From positions 1 through 30,523 of the IMG/VR virus record IMGVR_UViG_3300032282_006650: a DNA stretch of 30,523 nt; one strand, 5' to 3'. Position 1 is the first letter of the stretch. Each line of letters begins with the position of its first letter. The DNA comes from a virus. The translations under genes and the position numbers were made by a program. A model generated the notes under the pieces. It was not told where the DNA came from. It searched no databases and saw only the letters and a list, made by a program, of their open reading frames with translations. Of the stretch, positions 6,839 to 15,700 are shown piece by piece.

Positions 6839-7092
6839 CAAAAATATCTAAACAATATATTGAACTGGCAAATGAATATGGTTTTACGCTGGTTCGATCT
6901 AACAAGCATCTTATCTTTAAGCACAAAAATGGTCGCATTTTAGCGTGTCCATCTTCTCCGTCCGACTCAAGGCGTGGACTAATGAATCTAAAAAGGGATA
7001 TTAAACGAACATTGAATCGGTACAATATGGTACTTCGGCCCGGTGATCGAGCTAAAGGTGGAGTGGAAAGAAGCAGATCTTCCCAAGGGTGA
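6835..7092 (+). CDS. HicA-like small basic protein
   Basis: An 85-residue basic protein, ATGA-coupled to the kinase. GFTLVRSNKHLIFKHKNGR followed by a short strand resembles the HicA/YcfA dsRBD-like fold (GFe-vRqkGSHhi pattern), in which the conserved His acts in mRNA cleavage. Here the glycine of GSH is replaced (SNKH), and no HicB antitoxin gene is adjacent, so toxin activity is doubtful. Its last 50 bases overlap the next gene. It could also be a solitary phage RNA-binding protein. Confidence 0.5.
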   Translation: MTKISKQYIELANEYGFTLVRSNKHLIFKHKNGRILACPSSPSDSRRGLMNLKRDIKRTLNRYNMVLRPGDRAKGGVERSRSSQG

Positions 7093-7675
7093 TCCTGGGC
7101 CTATTTACGGATTTCGTAGAGGTTACAAGGTCAGGGATGCCGGTAGGCACGAAACCGCTGAGCAGTTTTCATGCTTTCAGTACTACCTTAGACTGGGCAG
7201 TAATCGTTCGTTTAATGAGCTATCCAGGATTACTGGTCACACTGTTATTGCAATATCTAGGTGGCATAAAAAATTCCAGTGGGAGCGCCGTACTGCTGCA
7301 TGGCAAAAGGATCAAATGGCATTGACATGGAGGCAGGCCGACAAGCTAGACAGGAATGCGCACCGCGAAGCCATTGCTGAATTCCGAATAAACTCAGAAC
7401 GGCAAGCGAGAATGATGTCTCGTGTGTCAGAAGACCTGGTCAGGGTGCTTGGTCGCAGAATTGCGCAAGCAGAGGAGAATAATGAGGCGATTCCGATGCA
7501 CATGATTGGTGGCCTGCTGCGTGCTGCTGCCAGCCTTAGTGAGCAGTCTCGTGAGTCGTGGGGCAATGCGCTCGGGATCAATGAGCTATTGGATGTGGTT
7601 GATGCAGAAGTCGAAAAGGTTCGCGTAGAGGAGGTAGACTTAGAGGATCCATACGACTTTGAGATCGATGAGTGA
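7043..7675 (+). CDS. Probable terminase small subunit
   Basis: A 210-residue protein two genes before the large terminase. It contains a helix-turn-helix-like stretch at about 55-75 (SFNELSRITGHTVIAISRW) followed by HKKFQWERRTAAWQKD. This RS-x-HTH-x-W-x-k-f-W-x-eR arrangement is common in small terminases that recognise packaging sites. The rest is a long helical region and an acidic tail (about 190-210). The GTG at 7043 is used because no ATG precedes the conserved part; GTG at 7058 is an alternative. The assignment rests on position and the HTH. Confidence 0.6.
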   Translation: MIELKVEWKEADLPKGDPGPIYGFRRGYKVRDAGRHETAEQFSCFQYYLRLGSNRSFNELSRITGHTVIAISRWHKKFQWERRTAAWQKDQMALTWRQADKLDRNAHREAIAEFRINSERQARMMSRVSEDLVRVLGRRIAQAEENNEAIPMHMIGGLLRAAASLSEQSRESWGNALGINELLDVVDAEVEKVRVEEVDLEDPYDFEIDE

Positions 7676-7874
7676 GGAATTTGTGCTGCCGGAAGGCGTG
7701 AACCCAGACTTTCCATTCTGGTGTACTGAAGAGGAAGATGGATCACTTACGATGAACTGGGATGAAAATCATCCTATTACTTCGGTATTTAATGATTGGA
7801 CTGAGCAGCAATTCATTGAAATGCTGATAAAACGTGCTGAAGAAATCATTAGGGAACTAGAAGGGGCAAACTGA
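7668..7874 (+). CDS. Small acidic protein between the terminase genes
   Basis: A 68-residue acidic protein starting at an ATG inside the previous gene's end and finishing one base into the terminase ATG. It has aromatic, Pro-containing segments (PDFPFWCTEEEDGS, MNWDENHP) and a C-terminal amphipathic helix (FIEMLIKRAEEIIREL). Function unknown; position suggests a packaging accessory or simply translational coupling. Confidence 0.65.
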   Translation: MSEEFVLPEGVNPDFPFWCTEEEDGSLTMNWDENHPITSVFNDWTEQQFIEMLIKRAEEIIRELEGAN

Positions 7875-9394
7875 TGCCAAAATCAGTTGGTGATCGCTTC
7901 CTACAGCATGTTGCTGGCCAGGCAGATCTTGTTCAAGAACTGAAGACTGCTAAAAATAAGCAAAAACAAGGCGGGCAACGTGTCATCTTGCATAAGATGA
8001 TCAGGCAGGTGTCGTCGAACTACAAGTTTTATAGGATGCATGCAGAACTCATCAAGCAACTGCAGCGTATCATTGATGGCGAGTGCAAAAGGCTTATTGT
8101 TAGTTGCCCCCCGAGGCAAGGCAAGTCAGAACTATCCTCTAGGCTTCTACCGGCGGCATATCTGCTTGCTCATCCTGATAGGTATGTAGCAATCTGCTCC
8201 TACAGCGCCGAGCTTGCTGAAGGCTTTAGCAGAGAGGCACGTGATTATTATCAAGAAGCAGGTGGATTGATCGATCCACTGAACAAATCTGTTAATGAAT
8301 GGGGCACCGAAGGTGGTGGTGGTTGCTGGGCGGCGGGTGTTGGCGGTTCGGTGGTTGGTCGTTCTGCAAATCTTATTATTGCTGATGACACAGTAAAAGG
8401 ACGCGAGGATGCAGATAGCAAGCGATCGATGGAAAAGCTATGGTCTTTTTACCAAGGTTCGTTATATACCCGCCTCGAACCTGGTGATAGCGCCATCGTT
8501 ATTGTTGCCACCAGGTGGAGTGAAAGTGATTTGACTGGTAGGATCCTCGAAATGGAGGCCAGTTGTCCTGAGCATGCCAGGGAGAATTGGACAATTATTG
8601 ACCTGCCTGCAATTAGCGAAGACCAGGGCTCCAGGCCCCCCTTCCCTGATCATTGCACTGTTATCCCAGATTGGCGAGATGAGCCAGGTATCGCATTATG
8701 CCCACAACGTTATGACCTGGCAGCACTGGAGCGCATACGATCCGCTGTTGGCATTCGCGAATGGTCCTCGCAGTTCCAGCAACGACCCGCTAAAGAAGGC
8801 GGTAATATGTTCGCTAATGATTGGTGGCAATACTACGACGATTCTAGTAATCTGCCAGTCATGGATCGTATTATGCTTAGCGTCGACTGTACATTTACCG
8901 CTAGCGAAACTTCTGACTACGTGGTTGGTATCGTTGTTGGCCAGGCCGCAGCATCCTACTACGTGCTAGATCTGTTTCGCGAAAGAGTGGACATAAACGG
9001 AACAATTTCGATGATCCTAAGGATGCAGAACAAACATCCGCTTAGCGGTACGATCATTGAGCTTGCAGCAAGTGGTCATGCGGCTTACCAAATGCTACAT
9101 ACGCGCATTCCAGGTCTAATCGGTTACAAGCCTGGCGACCGTAGTAAGGTCGCTAGACTGGCTGGTATCGTACCAATCGTCGAAGCAGGTAACGTGCACC
9201 TACCAAGTAATGCTCCGTGGCTTGATGTTTTCTTGAATGAGTTTAATTTATTCCCCGCCTCTCGTAATGATGATATTTGTGATGCTCTTGCTCAAAGCAT
9301 TAACTACATGAATACGCGATCAACGCCACAGGTTACAGAGGTGCACTGGGGACGAGCAGCAATGCTTCCCGATGGTCCCCGGAGGGCTTGGTGA
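7874..9394 (+). CDS. terL: Terminase large subunit
   Basis: A 506-residue packaging motor. ATPase domain: Walker A PPRQGKSEL at 79-87, Walker B LIIADD at 167-172, coupling motif VATRW at 211-215. Nuclease domain: first acidic residue in MLSVDCTF (Asp338), a second candidate in IIELAASG (Glu396), and the last acidic cluster RNDDICDA (Asp466/467/470). Length and motif order are normal for a large terminase. It starts on the stop of the previous gene and is followed by a GGAGGG ribosome-binding site for the next gene. Confidence 0.95.
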   Translation: MPKSVGDRFLQHVAGQADLVQELKTAKNKQKQGGQRVILHKMIRQVSSNYKFYRMHAELIKQLQRIIDGECKRLIVSCPPRQGKSELSSRLLPAAYLLAHPDRYVAICSYSAELAEGFSREARDYYQEAGGLIDPLNKSVNEWGTEGGGGCWAAGVGGSVVGRSANLIIADDTVKGREDADSKRSMEKLWSFYQGSLYTRLEPGDSAIVIVATRWSESDLTGRILEMEASCPEHARENWTIIDLPAISEDQGSRPPFPDHCTVIPDWRDEPGIALCPQRYDLAALERIRSAVGIREWSSQFQQRPAKEGGNMFANDWWQYYDDSSNLPVMDRIMLSVDCTFTASETSDYVVGIVVGQAAASYYVLDLFRERVDINGTISMILRMQNKHPLSGTIIELAASGHAAYQMLHTRIPGLIGYKPGDRSKVARLAGIVPIVEAGNVHLPSNAPWLDVFLNEFNLFPASRNDDICDALAQSINYMNTRSTPQVTEVHWGRAAMLPDGPRRAW

Positions 9395-9396
9395 TC

Positions 9397-10119
9397 ATGG
9401 CAAAACGCAATAAGGATATTAAATTAAGTGAACAGCAGCAAATTTTGGCTGCAACAAATATTAATCTTGCTAGGGATATTGCATGGAAATATCAAAGACG
9501 TACAAATATTGAATATTCGATATTAGAGTCTGCTGCGTTCGAAGGTTTGTGCCAGGCTGCTGCAAAATATGATCCAGAACTTATTAGTGGTCGTACTGGT
9601 AAGTCAATGAAGTTTTCTTCATTAGCTGTCCCATACATTCGTGGCAGTATCTTGCATTATATTAGGGACAAAACATATTCAATGCGATTAACACATCGAA
9701 TGCGTGAAATTTGGTCTAAAGGCCGAAAGTTTCTTAACAAAGGAATGTCTGATATTGAGATTTCCGAATTGCTTAATATTGGACTTAGTGAATGGCAGGA
9801 TGCAAAATCAGCCTGTAGCGGACCACCACTTGAGTTAAAAGATCAGGCGACACCTTGTGAAGCACTTGATGTTGAAGAATTTGATAATCTTACAGCATTC
9901 CAGCAGCAGGCAGAAGCGATGCTTGAGGCGATGCCAAATGCATTAAAACGCAGGCTTGAAAGGTTTTGCCGGAGTCGCGCTGTCGACGTGCCCCGCCTAG
10001 TTGCGGATGAGTTGCCGCGTTACCTGGAATCTGCTAGCATCGAAAGTACCAGTGCGCTACCCGCCGATGCCGATCAAGGATTCTACAATCGAAAAGATTC
10101 GCCAACTGCCAATCAGTGA
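9397..10119 (+). CDS. Second sigma-70-like protein
   Basis: A 240-residue sigma-70-like protein. Region 2 is recognisable: NLARDIAWKYQRR, then ESAAFEGLCQAAAKYDPE, then KSMKFSSLAVPYIRGSILHYIRD, with the FsslAvpyIRGsilhyiRd helix typical of sigma region 2. A region 3/4-like part follows (MSDIEISELLNIGLSEW). The C-terminus is unlike standard region 4. The ATG at 9397 lies 10 bases after a strong GGAGGG; a GTG at 9391 overlapping the terminase stop is possible. Its 3' end overlaps the primase by 53 bases. Confidence 0.75.
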   Translation: MAKRNKDIKLSEQQQILAATNINLARDIAWKYQRRTNIEYSILESAAFEGLCQAAAKYDPELISGRTGKSMKFSSLAVPYIRGSILHYIRDKTYSMRLTHRMREIWSKGRKFLNKGMSDIEISELLNIGLSEWQDAKSACSGPPLELKDQATPCEALDVEEFDNLTAFQQQAEAMLEAMPNALKRRLERFCRSRAVDVPRLVADELPRYLESASIESTSALPADADQGFYNRKDSPTANQ

Positions 10120-11650
10120 GGTTCTGATCGCTGAAGAGATTAATCTTAAAAAAATTGGTAGAGAATATGTAGCACTATGCCCATGGCACAATGATAGCAA
10201 TCCATCACTTACGATAAGTGATGATAAAAATATTTGCTTTTGCTTTGCCTGCGGTGGTGGTACAGACGCCATTGCTTTTGTACAACAAAAATTTAGCCTT
10301 TCTTTTGCGGATGCCATTCAAAGAATAGCTACTAATCATGGTATTATCGTTGAATATGACAACCTAGATCCAGAGGAGGCGTTACGACTTGCGGCTGAAC
10401 GGAAACAACTTGTTGATTCTGTAGCGGAAAGTCATCTTAGGTATCGATCAGCACTGCGCAATGAGGTTACTGGGTTCAATGCCCGTCAATGGCTAATTGA
10501 TCGAAATATTGAGCCAGCTACTTCACGTGAATTTGGCATTGGTTGGTCATCATCTGGTTATTTTGCTGGCCGCGTAACGATTCCAGTCTGTGACCATCGT
10601 GGCACTATTGTTGGCTTTACCGGCAGAAAAATTTCTGATGATTCGCAACAAAAATATAAAAATTCTTCATCAAGTCAATTATTTGATAAGGGCGCGCTAT
10701 TGTTTAATGAGCATCGCGCCATGGAGGCAGCCAAGATTGCTGGATCTATTATTTTTGTTGAAGGGCATTTTGATGTAATATCAATGTGGCAACATGGTAT
10801 ACGTAATGTTGTGGCAACACAAGGTACAGCAGGCCCATCAATTGAAAGCATCAGGCGACTGCTAAGGCGTTGTCGACGCTTTATTTTGTGTTACGATGGA
10901 GATGAAGGTGGACAAAAAGCAATTGAGGGTTTTATTAAGGTTGCCGGACCGCTTGCCTGTCAGGGTGAGTTGACGATTACGGTAGCTCAATTACCAAGTG
11001 AATCTGACCCAGATAGCTGCATCAGGAATGGTATTGATTTATTTTCTATTATAGAAAATGCTCCGCAATGGCTCGATTGGCAAATTGATTGCTGGCTTCG
11101 AAATGTAGACCGTACTGATACCCATAGGTTCTCCAAGATAGAAGCGGCAGTAAGGGAACTTGTCGAATCAATTAAATCACCAGCATTACGTCAGTTTTAT
11201 ATCGATAAGGCAGCCAAAGTTCTTGCCGAAGATCCGAAGGCAGCAGCAAAACTTGCGCAAAATTGGAACAAAACGCTTCCAAAGATCAATAACAGCCAGA
11301 AGTGGTCAAAGCCTGTACCATCTTGGGTTAGAAACCAGGTAGAACGTCGTGTTCTTCGATCCTATATTCATTGCCCAGAAACACGTAATCGTTTGCGACC
11401 ATTGATGAATAATCTTGATGGGCCATCTCATATTTGGCTGTGGAATAGGCTTTTAGAATTAGAGCAATATACAAAACTCTTTGATCATGTAATGGTTATG
11501 GCGGTACTCGCTGTATGTGAACCACATTACACCAGGGCACTTCGGTCTATTGTCGTACCAACGATTAAGGTGATCGAGGGAGATGGTATAATGGATCATG
11601 CTGAGAAGGTACTTATCCGTGGAATTGAAACAAATGGGACAACAGGCTGA
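10067..11650 (+). CDS. DnaG-type DNA primase
   Basis: A 527-residue primase synthesising RNA primers. CHC2 zinc finger: CPWH at 38-41 and CFAC at 59-62, followed by GGGTDAIAFVQ. The catalytic middle includes GRVTIPVCDHRGTIVGFTGR. The TOPRIM domain has IIFVEGHFDVISMW with Glu232 and LCYDGDEGG with Asp277/Asp279. The C-terminal 200 residues are helical and lack any helicase motif, so a host or distant helicase must be used. The start at 10067 overlaps the sigma-like gene. Confidence 0.92.
   Translation: MPIKDSTIEKIRQLPISEVLIAEEINLKKIGREYVALCPWHNDSNPSLTISDDKNICFCFACGGGTDAIAFVQQKFSLSFADAIQRIATNHGIIVEYDNLDPEEALRLAAERKQLVDSVAESHLRYRSALRNEVTGFNARQWLIDRNIEPATSREFGIGWSSSGYFAGRVTIPVCDHRGTIVGFTGRKISDDSQQKYKNSSSSQLFDKGALLFNEHRAMEAAKIAGSIIFVEGHFDVISMWQHGIRNVVATQGTAGPSIESIRRLLRRCRRFILCYDGDEGGQKAIEGFIKVAGPLACQGELTITVAQLPSESDPDSCIRNGIDLFSIIENAPQWLDWQIDCWLRNVDRTDTHRFSKIEAAVRELVESIKSPALRQFYIDKAAKVLAEDPKAAAKLAQNWNKTLPKINNSQKWSKPVPSWVRNQVERRVLRSYIHCPETRNRLRPLMNNLDGPSHIWLWNRLLELEQYTKLFDHVMVMAVLAVCEPHYTRALRSIVVPTIKVIEGDGIMDHAEKVLIRGIETNGTTG
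11584..11593 (+). promoter_or_regulatory. Extended -10 promoter TGGTATAATG
   Basis: A perfect TATAAT (11587-11592) with a preceding TGG, inside the primase end and about 41 bases before the glutaredoxin ATG. Identical to the ssb promoter core. Confidence 0.55.
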
Positions 11651-11867
11651 TCATCCTTACTACTTACTGCATGTCTCAGAAGACTGTCCGTGGTGCCTTC
11701 GCGCCAAGGCGTTGCTGGAATACTATGGCGCAGACTACAAGACGACATCAGAACGATGCGAGGAGTGGGCAACAGTTCCTGCGATATATAAGATAACACC
11801 TCAAGGGAAGGAACTGCTAGGGGGATATGACCAACTTTGTCAATTCTCGTTTGAAGGCGGACTCTGA
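11634..11867 (+). CDS. Glutaredoxin
   Basis: A 77-residue glutaredoxin. Seen: redox motif CPWC at about 17-20, preceded by the strand YLLHVSED; the cis-proline region TVPAIY; and the GGYDQL glutathione/target loop. It would reduce disulfides of ribonucleotide reductase, encoded 1.1 kb downstream. The ATG at 11634 gives the usual short N-terminus; an upstream ATG at 11598 would extend into the primase. It overlaps the next small gene. Confidence 0.88.
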   Translation: MGQQADHPYYLLHVSEDCPWCLRAKALLEYYGADYKTTSERCEEWATVPAIYKITPQGKELLGGYDQLCQFSFEGGL

Positions 11868-12003
11868 GGCCTACGAGGATGCCCTGGATTCAATCAGGCT
11901 TGTCGCAGCAAGGCACAAGGAGTGGGTGCCTGTACTAAAGGCAATCCAGTCCTATGTGCTGACACTTGAAAAAACGGCAGGCCTACACGAGCCGGGGACT
12001 TGA
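11827..12003 (+). CDS. Small helical protein, function unknown
   Basis: A 58-residue protein overlapping the glutaredoxin end by 41 bases. It reads as one or two amphipathic helices (SEAYEDALDSIRLVAARHKEW, VPVLKAIQSYVL). Nothing identifies a function. Its stop lies inside a promoter -35 box at 12000. Confidence 0.55.
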   Translation: MTNFVNSRLKADSEAYEDALDSIRLVAARHKEWVPVLKAIQSYVLTLEKTAGLHEPGT

Positions 12004-12028
12004 CCCATTCGGGATCCTATGTTACGCT
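12000..12028 (+). promoter_or_regulatory. Sigma-70-type promoter TTGACC-17-TACGCT
   Basis: TTGACC at 12000-12005, a 17-base spacer and TACGCT at 12023-12028; the gene it serves starts at 12050. One of only a few places in the window with a good -35. Confidence 0.55.
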
Positions 12029-12049
12029 TAGTTGGCACCGCTGCTTTCC

Positions 12050-12256
12050 ATGTCTGATCAAAATCCATTAGAGCTCCCATTGAACCAAAAATTCGAGAAG
12101 GAGCGCTTTGCCCGTGTAATCGACGAATCATCTAATATTGAAGAGCTAAGAAAAGTATCCAAGGTTCTTCTTGATGGATGGTTTGCGCAGCGCGCTGCTA
12201 CGCAATGGATGCTCAGGCAGGCGCTTAGTGCACCAGTTAAAACGACCAACATTTAA
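12050..12256 (+). CDS. Small helical protein, NblA-like (tentative)
   Basis: A 68-residue protein consisting of two helices. The pattern LPLNQKFEKERF, then IEELRKVSKVLLDGWFAQRAA, then MLRQAL, resembles the NblA/Ycf18 arrangement (LsxEQxFxxxxF, a turn, LxxLxxxxMxRxxxxxLL). NblA proteins target phycobilisomes for degradation, and cyanophages are known to carry nblA. Identity is low and a generic two-helix protein is equally possible. It has a dedicated promoter at 12000, which suggests independent control. Confidence 0.45.
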   Translation: MSDQNPLELPLNQKFEKERFARVIDESSNIEELRKVSKVLLDGWFAQRAATQWMLRQALSAPVKTTNI

Positions 12257-12273
12257 CTTACTATCAAGTCAGC

Positions 12274-12411
12274 ATGAAATCTTCTATCCGAAAAACTCTT
12301 AGCGGTGCAACGATTCGCATTGATCGACCAGGGAAAAAGACGCGTCAAGGCAATGGCCTGCGTTCTAAGCCGACTGGTGACAAGAAGCGCTATCATGGAC
12401 AAGGTCGCTAA
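12274..12411 (+). CDS. Small basic cyanophage-type protein
   Basis: A 45-residue, very basic protein (IRKTLSG start, KKTRQGNGLRSKPTG middle, YHGQGR end). The TRQG...GQGR pattern resembles small uncharacterised proteins that I recall from cyanophages. It may bind nucleic acid. Its TAA overlaps the next ATG (TAATG). Confidence 0.6.
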   Translation: MKSSIRKTLSGATIRIDRPGKKTRQGNGLRSKPTGDKKRYHGQGR

Positions 12412-12713
12412 TGACTGGTGATCCTGCATTTGGCATTAGCGCAGAGCGATCTGTTCAAGTTTTAATCGAAATGATCGATGACTTTCGTTACGATGAGGCA
12501 TCGGTATTTTTGTTTAATTTAAACAAAAACCATCCCGAAGAATGGGCCTACGTCAAAGATCGGCTCGTTAAAGTGGTGCCACGTTCGCAACTATCGGCGA
12601 TTGCAACCATCATTGATTGCTCTGCTCGTCCTGAGCTTTCTTCTTGTAATGCAGTAATTCCTGGCCTCAGCCAATACACGCATTACGTCGAAGATACAGA
12701 ACTGTTTGATTAA
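12411..12713 (+). CDS. Phage protein, function unknown
   Basis: A 100-residue acidic protein, TAATG-coupled to the previous gene. The N-terminal half looks helical (SAERSVQVLIEMIDDF, EASVFLFNLNKN), with no recognised motif. It lies immediately before the ribonucleotide reductase gene. Confidence 0.6.
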   Translation: MTGDPAFGISAERSVQVLIEMIDDFRYDEASVFLFNLNKNHPEEWAYVKDRLVKVVPRSQLSAIATIIDCSARPELSSCNAVIPGLSQYTHYVEDTELFD

Positions 12714-12756
12714 TTCTGCTGATCTAGGCAGTCTAACTTCACCGTCTTTCATTCTG

Positions 12757-15700
12757 ATGTCTGAATTCCGCGATTCCGCGCCGTCTGCTCCTGCCGTTTT
12801 TTATCGCAGCTATTCGCGTCGCAAGCCTGATGGCACCCGCGAGTCGTTTGCTGATGCCATTACCCGTACGGTGAACGATCTTGCGGATATTGGTAAGCTC
12901 ACCGATGAGCAGCGTGCGCTGTGCCTGGAGATGGGCCTGAAGCAGCATGCATTCCCCAGTGGTCGTGCACTGTGGGTAGCGGGCGCTGATTGGGCGAAGA
13001 AGCCGGAAAACTTTTCTGGCTACTACAATTGTCATGGTGGCGTACTGACCGGCACGCATGTCTTTGGTCGCCTCATGGACCTAGCCATGTGCGGTACGGG
13101 TACTGGCGTGCTGCTTGAAAAGCATCTTGTCGAGAAGCTGCCACCTGTTTGCCGTCATATCGAAGTTGTTGATGTTCTCGAAAACACTGGCGTCAAAGGT
13201 GGTAGTGAAGTTACGACTATTGCAAGGCAGGAAGATGGTGTCTACAGCCTGCAGGTCGGTGATTCGCGTAAGGGGTGGGTTGACGCCTATCAGGCGCTCA
13301 TCGACATCGCTATTCATGGAAGTCATATCGACACTGAATCTGATAAGGTTGAGGTCGTTCTTGATCTGACGCAGGTCCGCCAAAAGGGTCAGCGGCTCAA
13401 GGGCTTTGGTGGTGTTGCGAACCCTGTTAAGCTTGGGGAGGCCCTGCAGCGCGTCGCCAGTGTCCTGAACAGGGCTTTTGGCCGTAAGCTTACTCCTGTT
13501 GAATGTTGTCTTGTTGTTGATGAGGCGGCAAGCGCAGTCGTAGCAGGAAACCTCCGAAGAAGTGCGGGAATCCGCTTGTTCTCCAGTGATGACGAAGAGG
13601 CAAAAACTGCCAAACTTGGTCTGTACAAACAAGACCAAAATGGCAACTGGAGCGTAGATCCGGAGCGCGAATCGCTGCGGCTTGCAAATCATACGATCTG
13701 CTATCACCATAAACCCACCTATGAGGAACTGCTCGCTTCAGTGCGCCAGCAGTTTTATAGCGGAGAAGGTGCCATCCAATTTTCGCCCGAAGCCATTGCA
13801 CGTTCTAATGCTGATCTGATCGATAACGATAGGGTTCGCCGTGATTTCCTGAAAGTCTACACGACTGAAGGCAAGGAAGCTGGACGCGAGTTTCTCAAGA
13901 ATCTTTCTATCAAGAAAGGAATCGAGCATGATGATAAACTGCTTGATCATCGTATTACTCGTTATTCGGCCAATCCCTGCGCTTCGTACGAAAGTCTTTT
14001 GCTTACGGCTGATGGCTACAAGCAAATTGGCGAACTGGATGGGCAAACTGTTGATGTCATTAATTCCGAGGGTGAAGTTTCAACTGGTAAGGTTTGGTGC
14101 AGTGGTATCAAACAACTGAGCAAAATCACTCTTTCGAACTCTGAAAAGTTTCGCTTTACGAGTGATCATGTGTTCATGACGGAAGAAGGGCCTAAGAAAA
14201 TTGGCGAGGCAAAGGGGCTGAAGCTTGTTCCGTTCTTGAAGTATCCTGAGCACGACAAGGAATTTACGTGCCTTGGCTTTATCCAAGGGGACGGTCTCCT
14301 CACCGATGTCGCTAATGATTCCAAGCATGGTATTGGAGTTTATTTTGGCGCTAAGGATGACGATATCCGCAAGCTTTTCTTTGATTACGTCGACGAAGAG
14401 GACGTTGATGGCGATTCTATTGCTGTTTATGTGAGGAGTTTCAGGCAGCAAATTGATGATCTTAAGTTCAAGATTGCAAAAACATACGAAAGGGAGCTTC
14501 CTCTTACTTACGGCGAGTGGTCTAAGTCTCAGAAAGCAGCTTTCCTGTGTGGCCTTTATACGGCCAATGGGTCTGTCGTCAGTCCCTCCAACGCTGGCCG
14601 CGTTACGCTAAAGGCGACCAGCAAAAAGTTGATTGATCAAGTTAAGCAAAGCCTTTGCGATGACTTTGGTATTGAATCGTATGTTACAACGAACAAGCCC
14701 TCTGTTGTTCAGATTTCAAACGGTGTCTATACCTGTAAGCAAAGTTATGACCTGAATATCCAAAAGCATTTAGATCGTTGCAAGTTTTTTAACTCGATCA
14801 ACTTTGCAATTGGCTACAAAACAGAAAGGCTTGCGACTTGTCTTATTAACAAGGCTCCCTATGTACGCAGCGTCAAACCGGACAAAATCGAGCCTGTCTA
14901 TGACTTCTCGGAACCCCTCACGCATTGGGGCGTGATCAACGGATTCGTTGTTCACAACTGCCACGAGATCGTTGGCGATACATTCCAATGTAATCTTGGG
15001 GAAGTTCATCTTAATACGATCAATCCTGGCGACAAAGAAACGCAACATAAGGCGTTCTACTCGACGGGTCTCATGGTGGCCGCATTGCTGCAACACAAGT
15101 TCCCTGACGAAGAACTTCAGTATTCTCGTGAAGTTGATCCAATTGTTGCGGTTTGCCTTAGCGGCTTGTTTGATTTCTTCGTCCAGGCATTTGGCGTCGA
15201 ATGGCTTGATTGGATGGTGAAAGGTCGCAAGACTGGACGTAAGTTCAAGAAGTTTGTAGAGGCCGAACGACGTTATCTTGAATCTTGGCGTGAATCTGCG
15301 CGTCAGGGTGTTGCAGATTACTGTAAGCAAGCAGGGATCAAGATGCCAAACCGCTATACCGCCGTGCAGCCCTCTGGTTCCAAGGCTTTGCTTACCGGAG
15401 CATCTTCTGGCTGGCATCCGCCTAAATCTCAGCGTTTCATTCGTCGCATTACGTTTGGTATTGAAGATCCAATTGTAGCAGCGCTTCGCGACTACGGCTA
15501 CAACGTTGTTCCTGCGCAATCTGCCCGCGACGACGATGGTAACCTGCTGGATGACATCAGTGATCCTCGTGTGCGGGAGGTCTTGGTAGAGATTCCTACC
15601 GAAGTTTCCTGGGCCAACTTGCCTGAAGCTGATCAGTATGATCTGTCCCAGATTCCGGTCAAAAGCCAAATGGGCCTCTATATGCAGGTGCAGCGCCATT

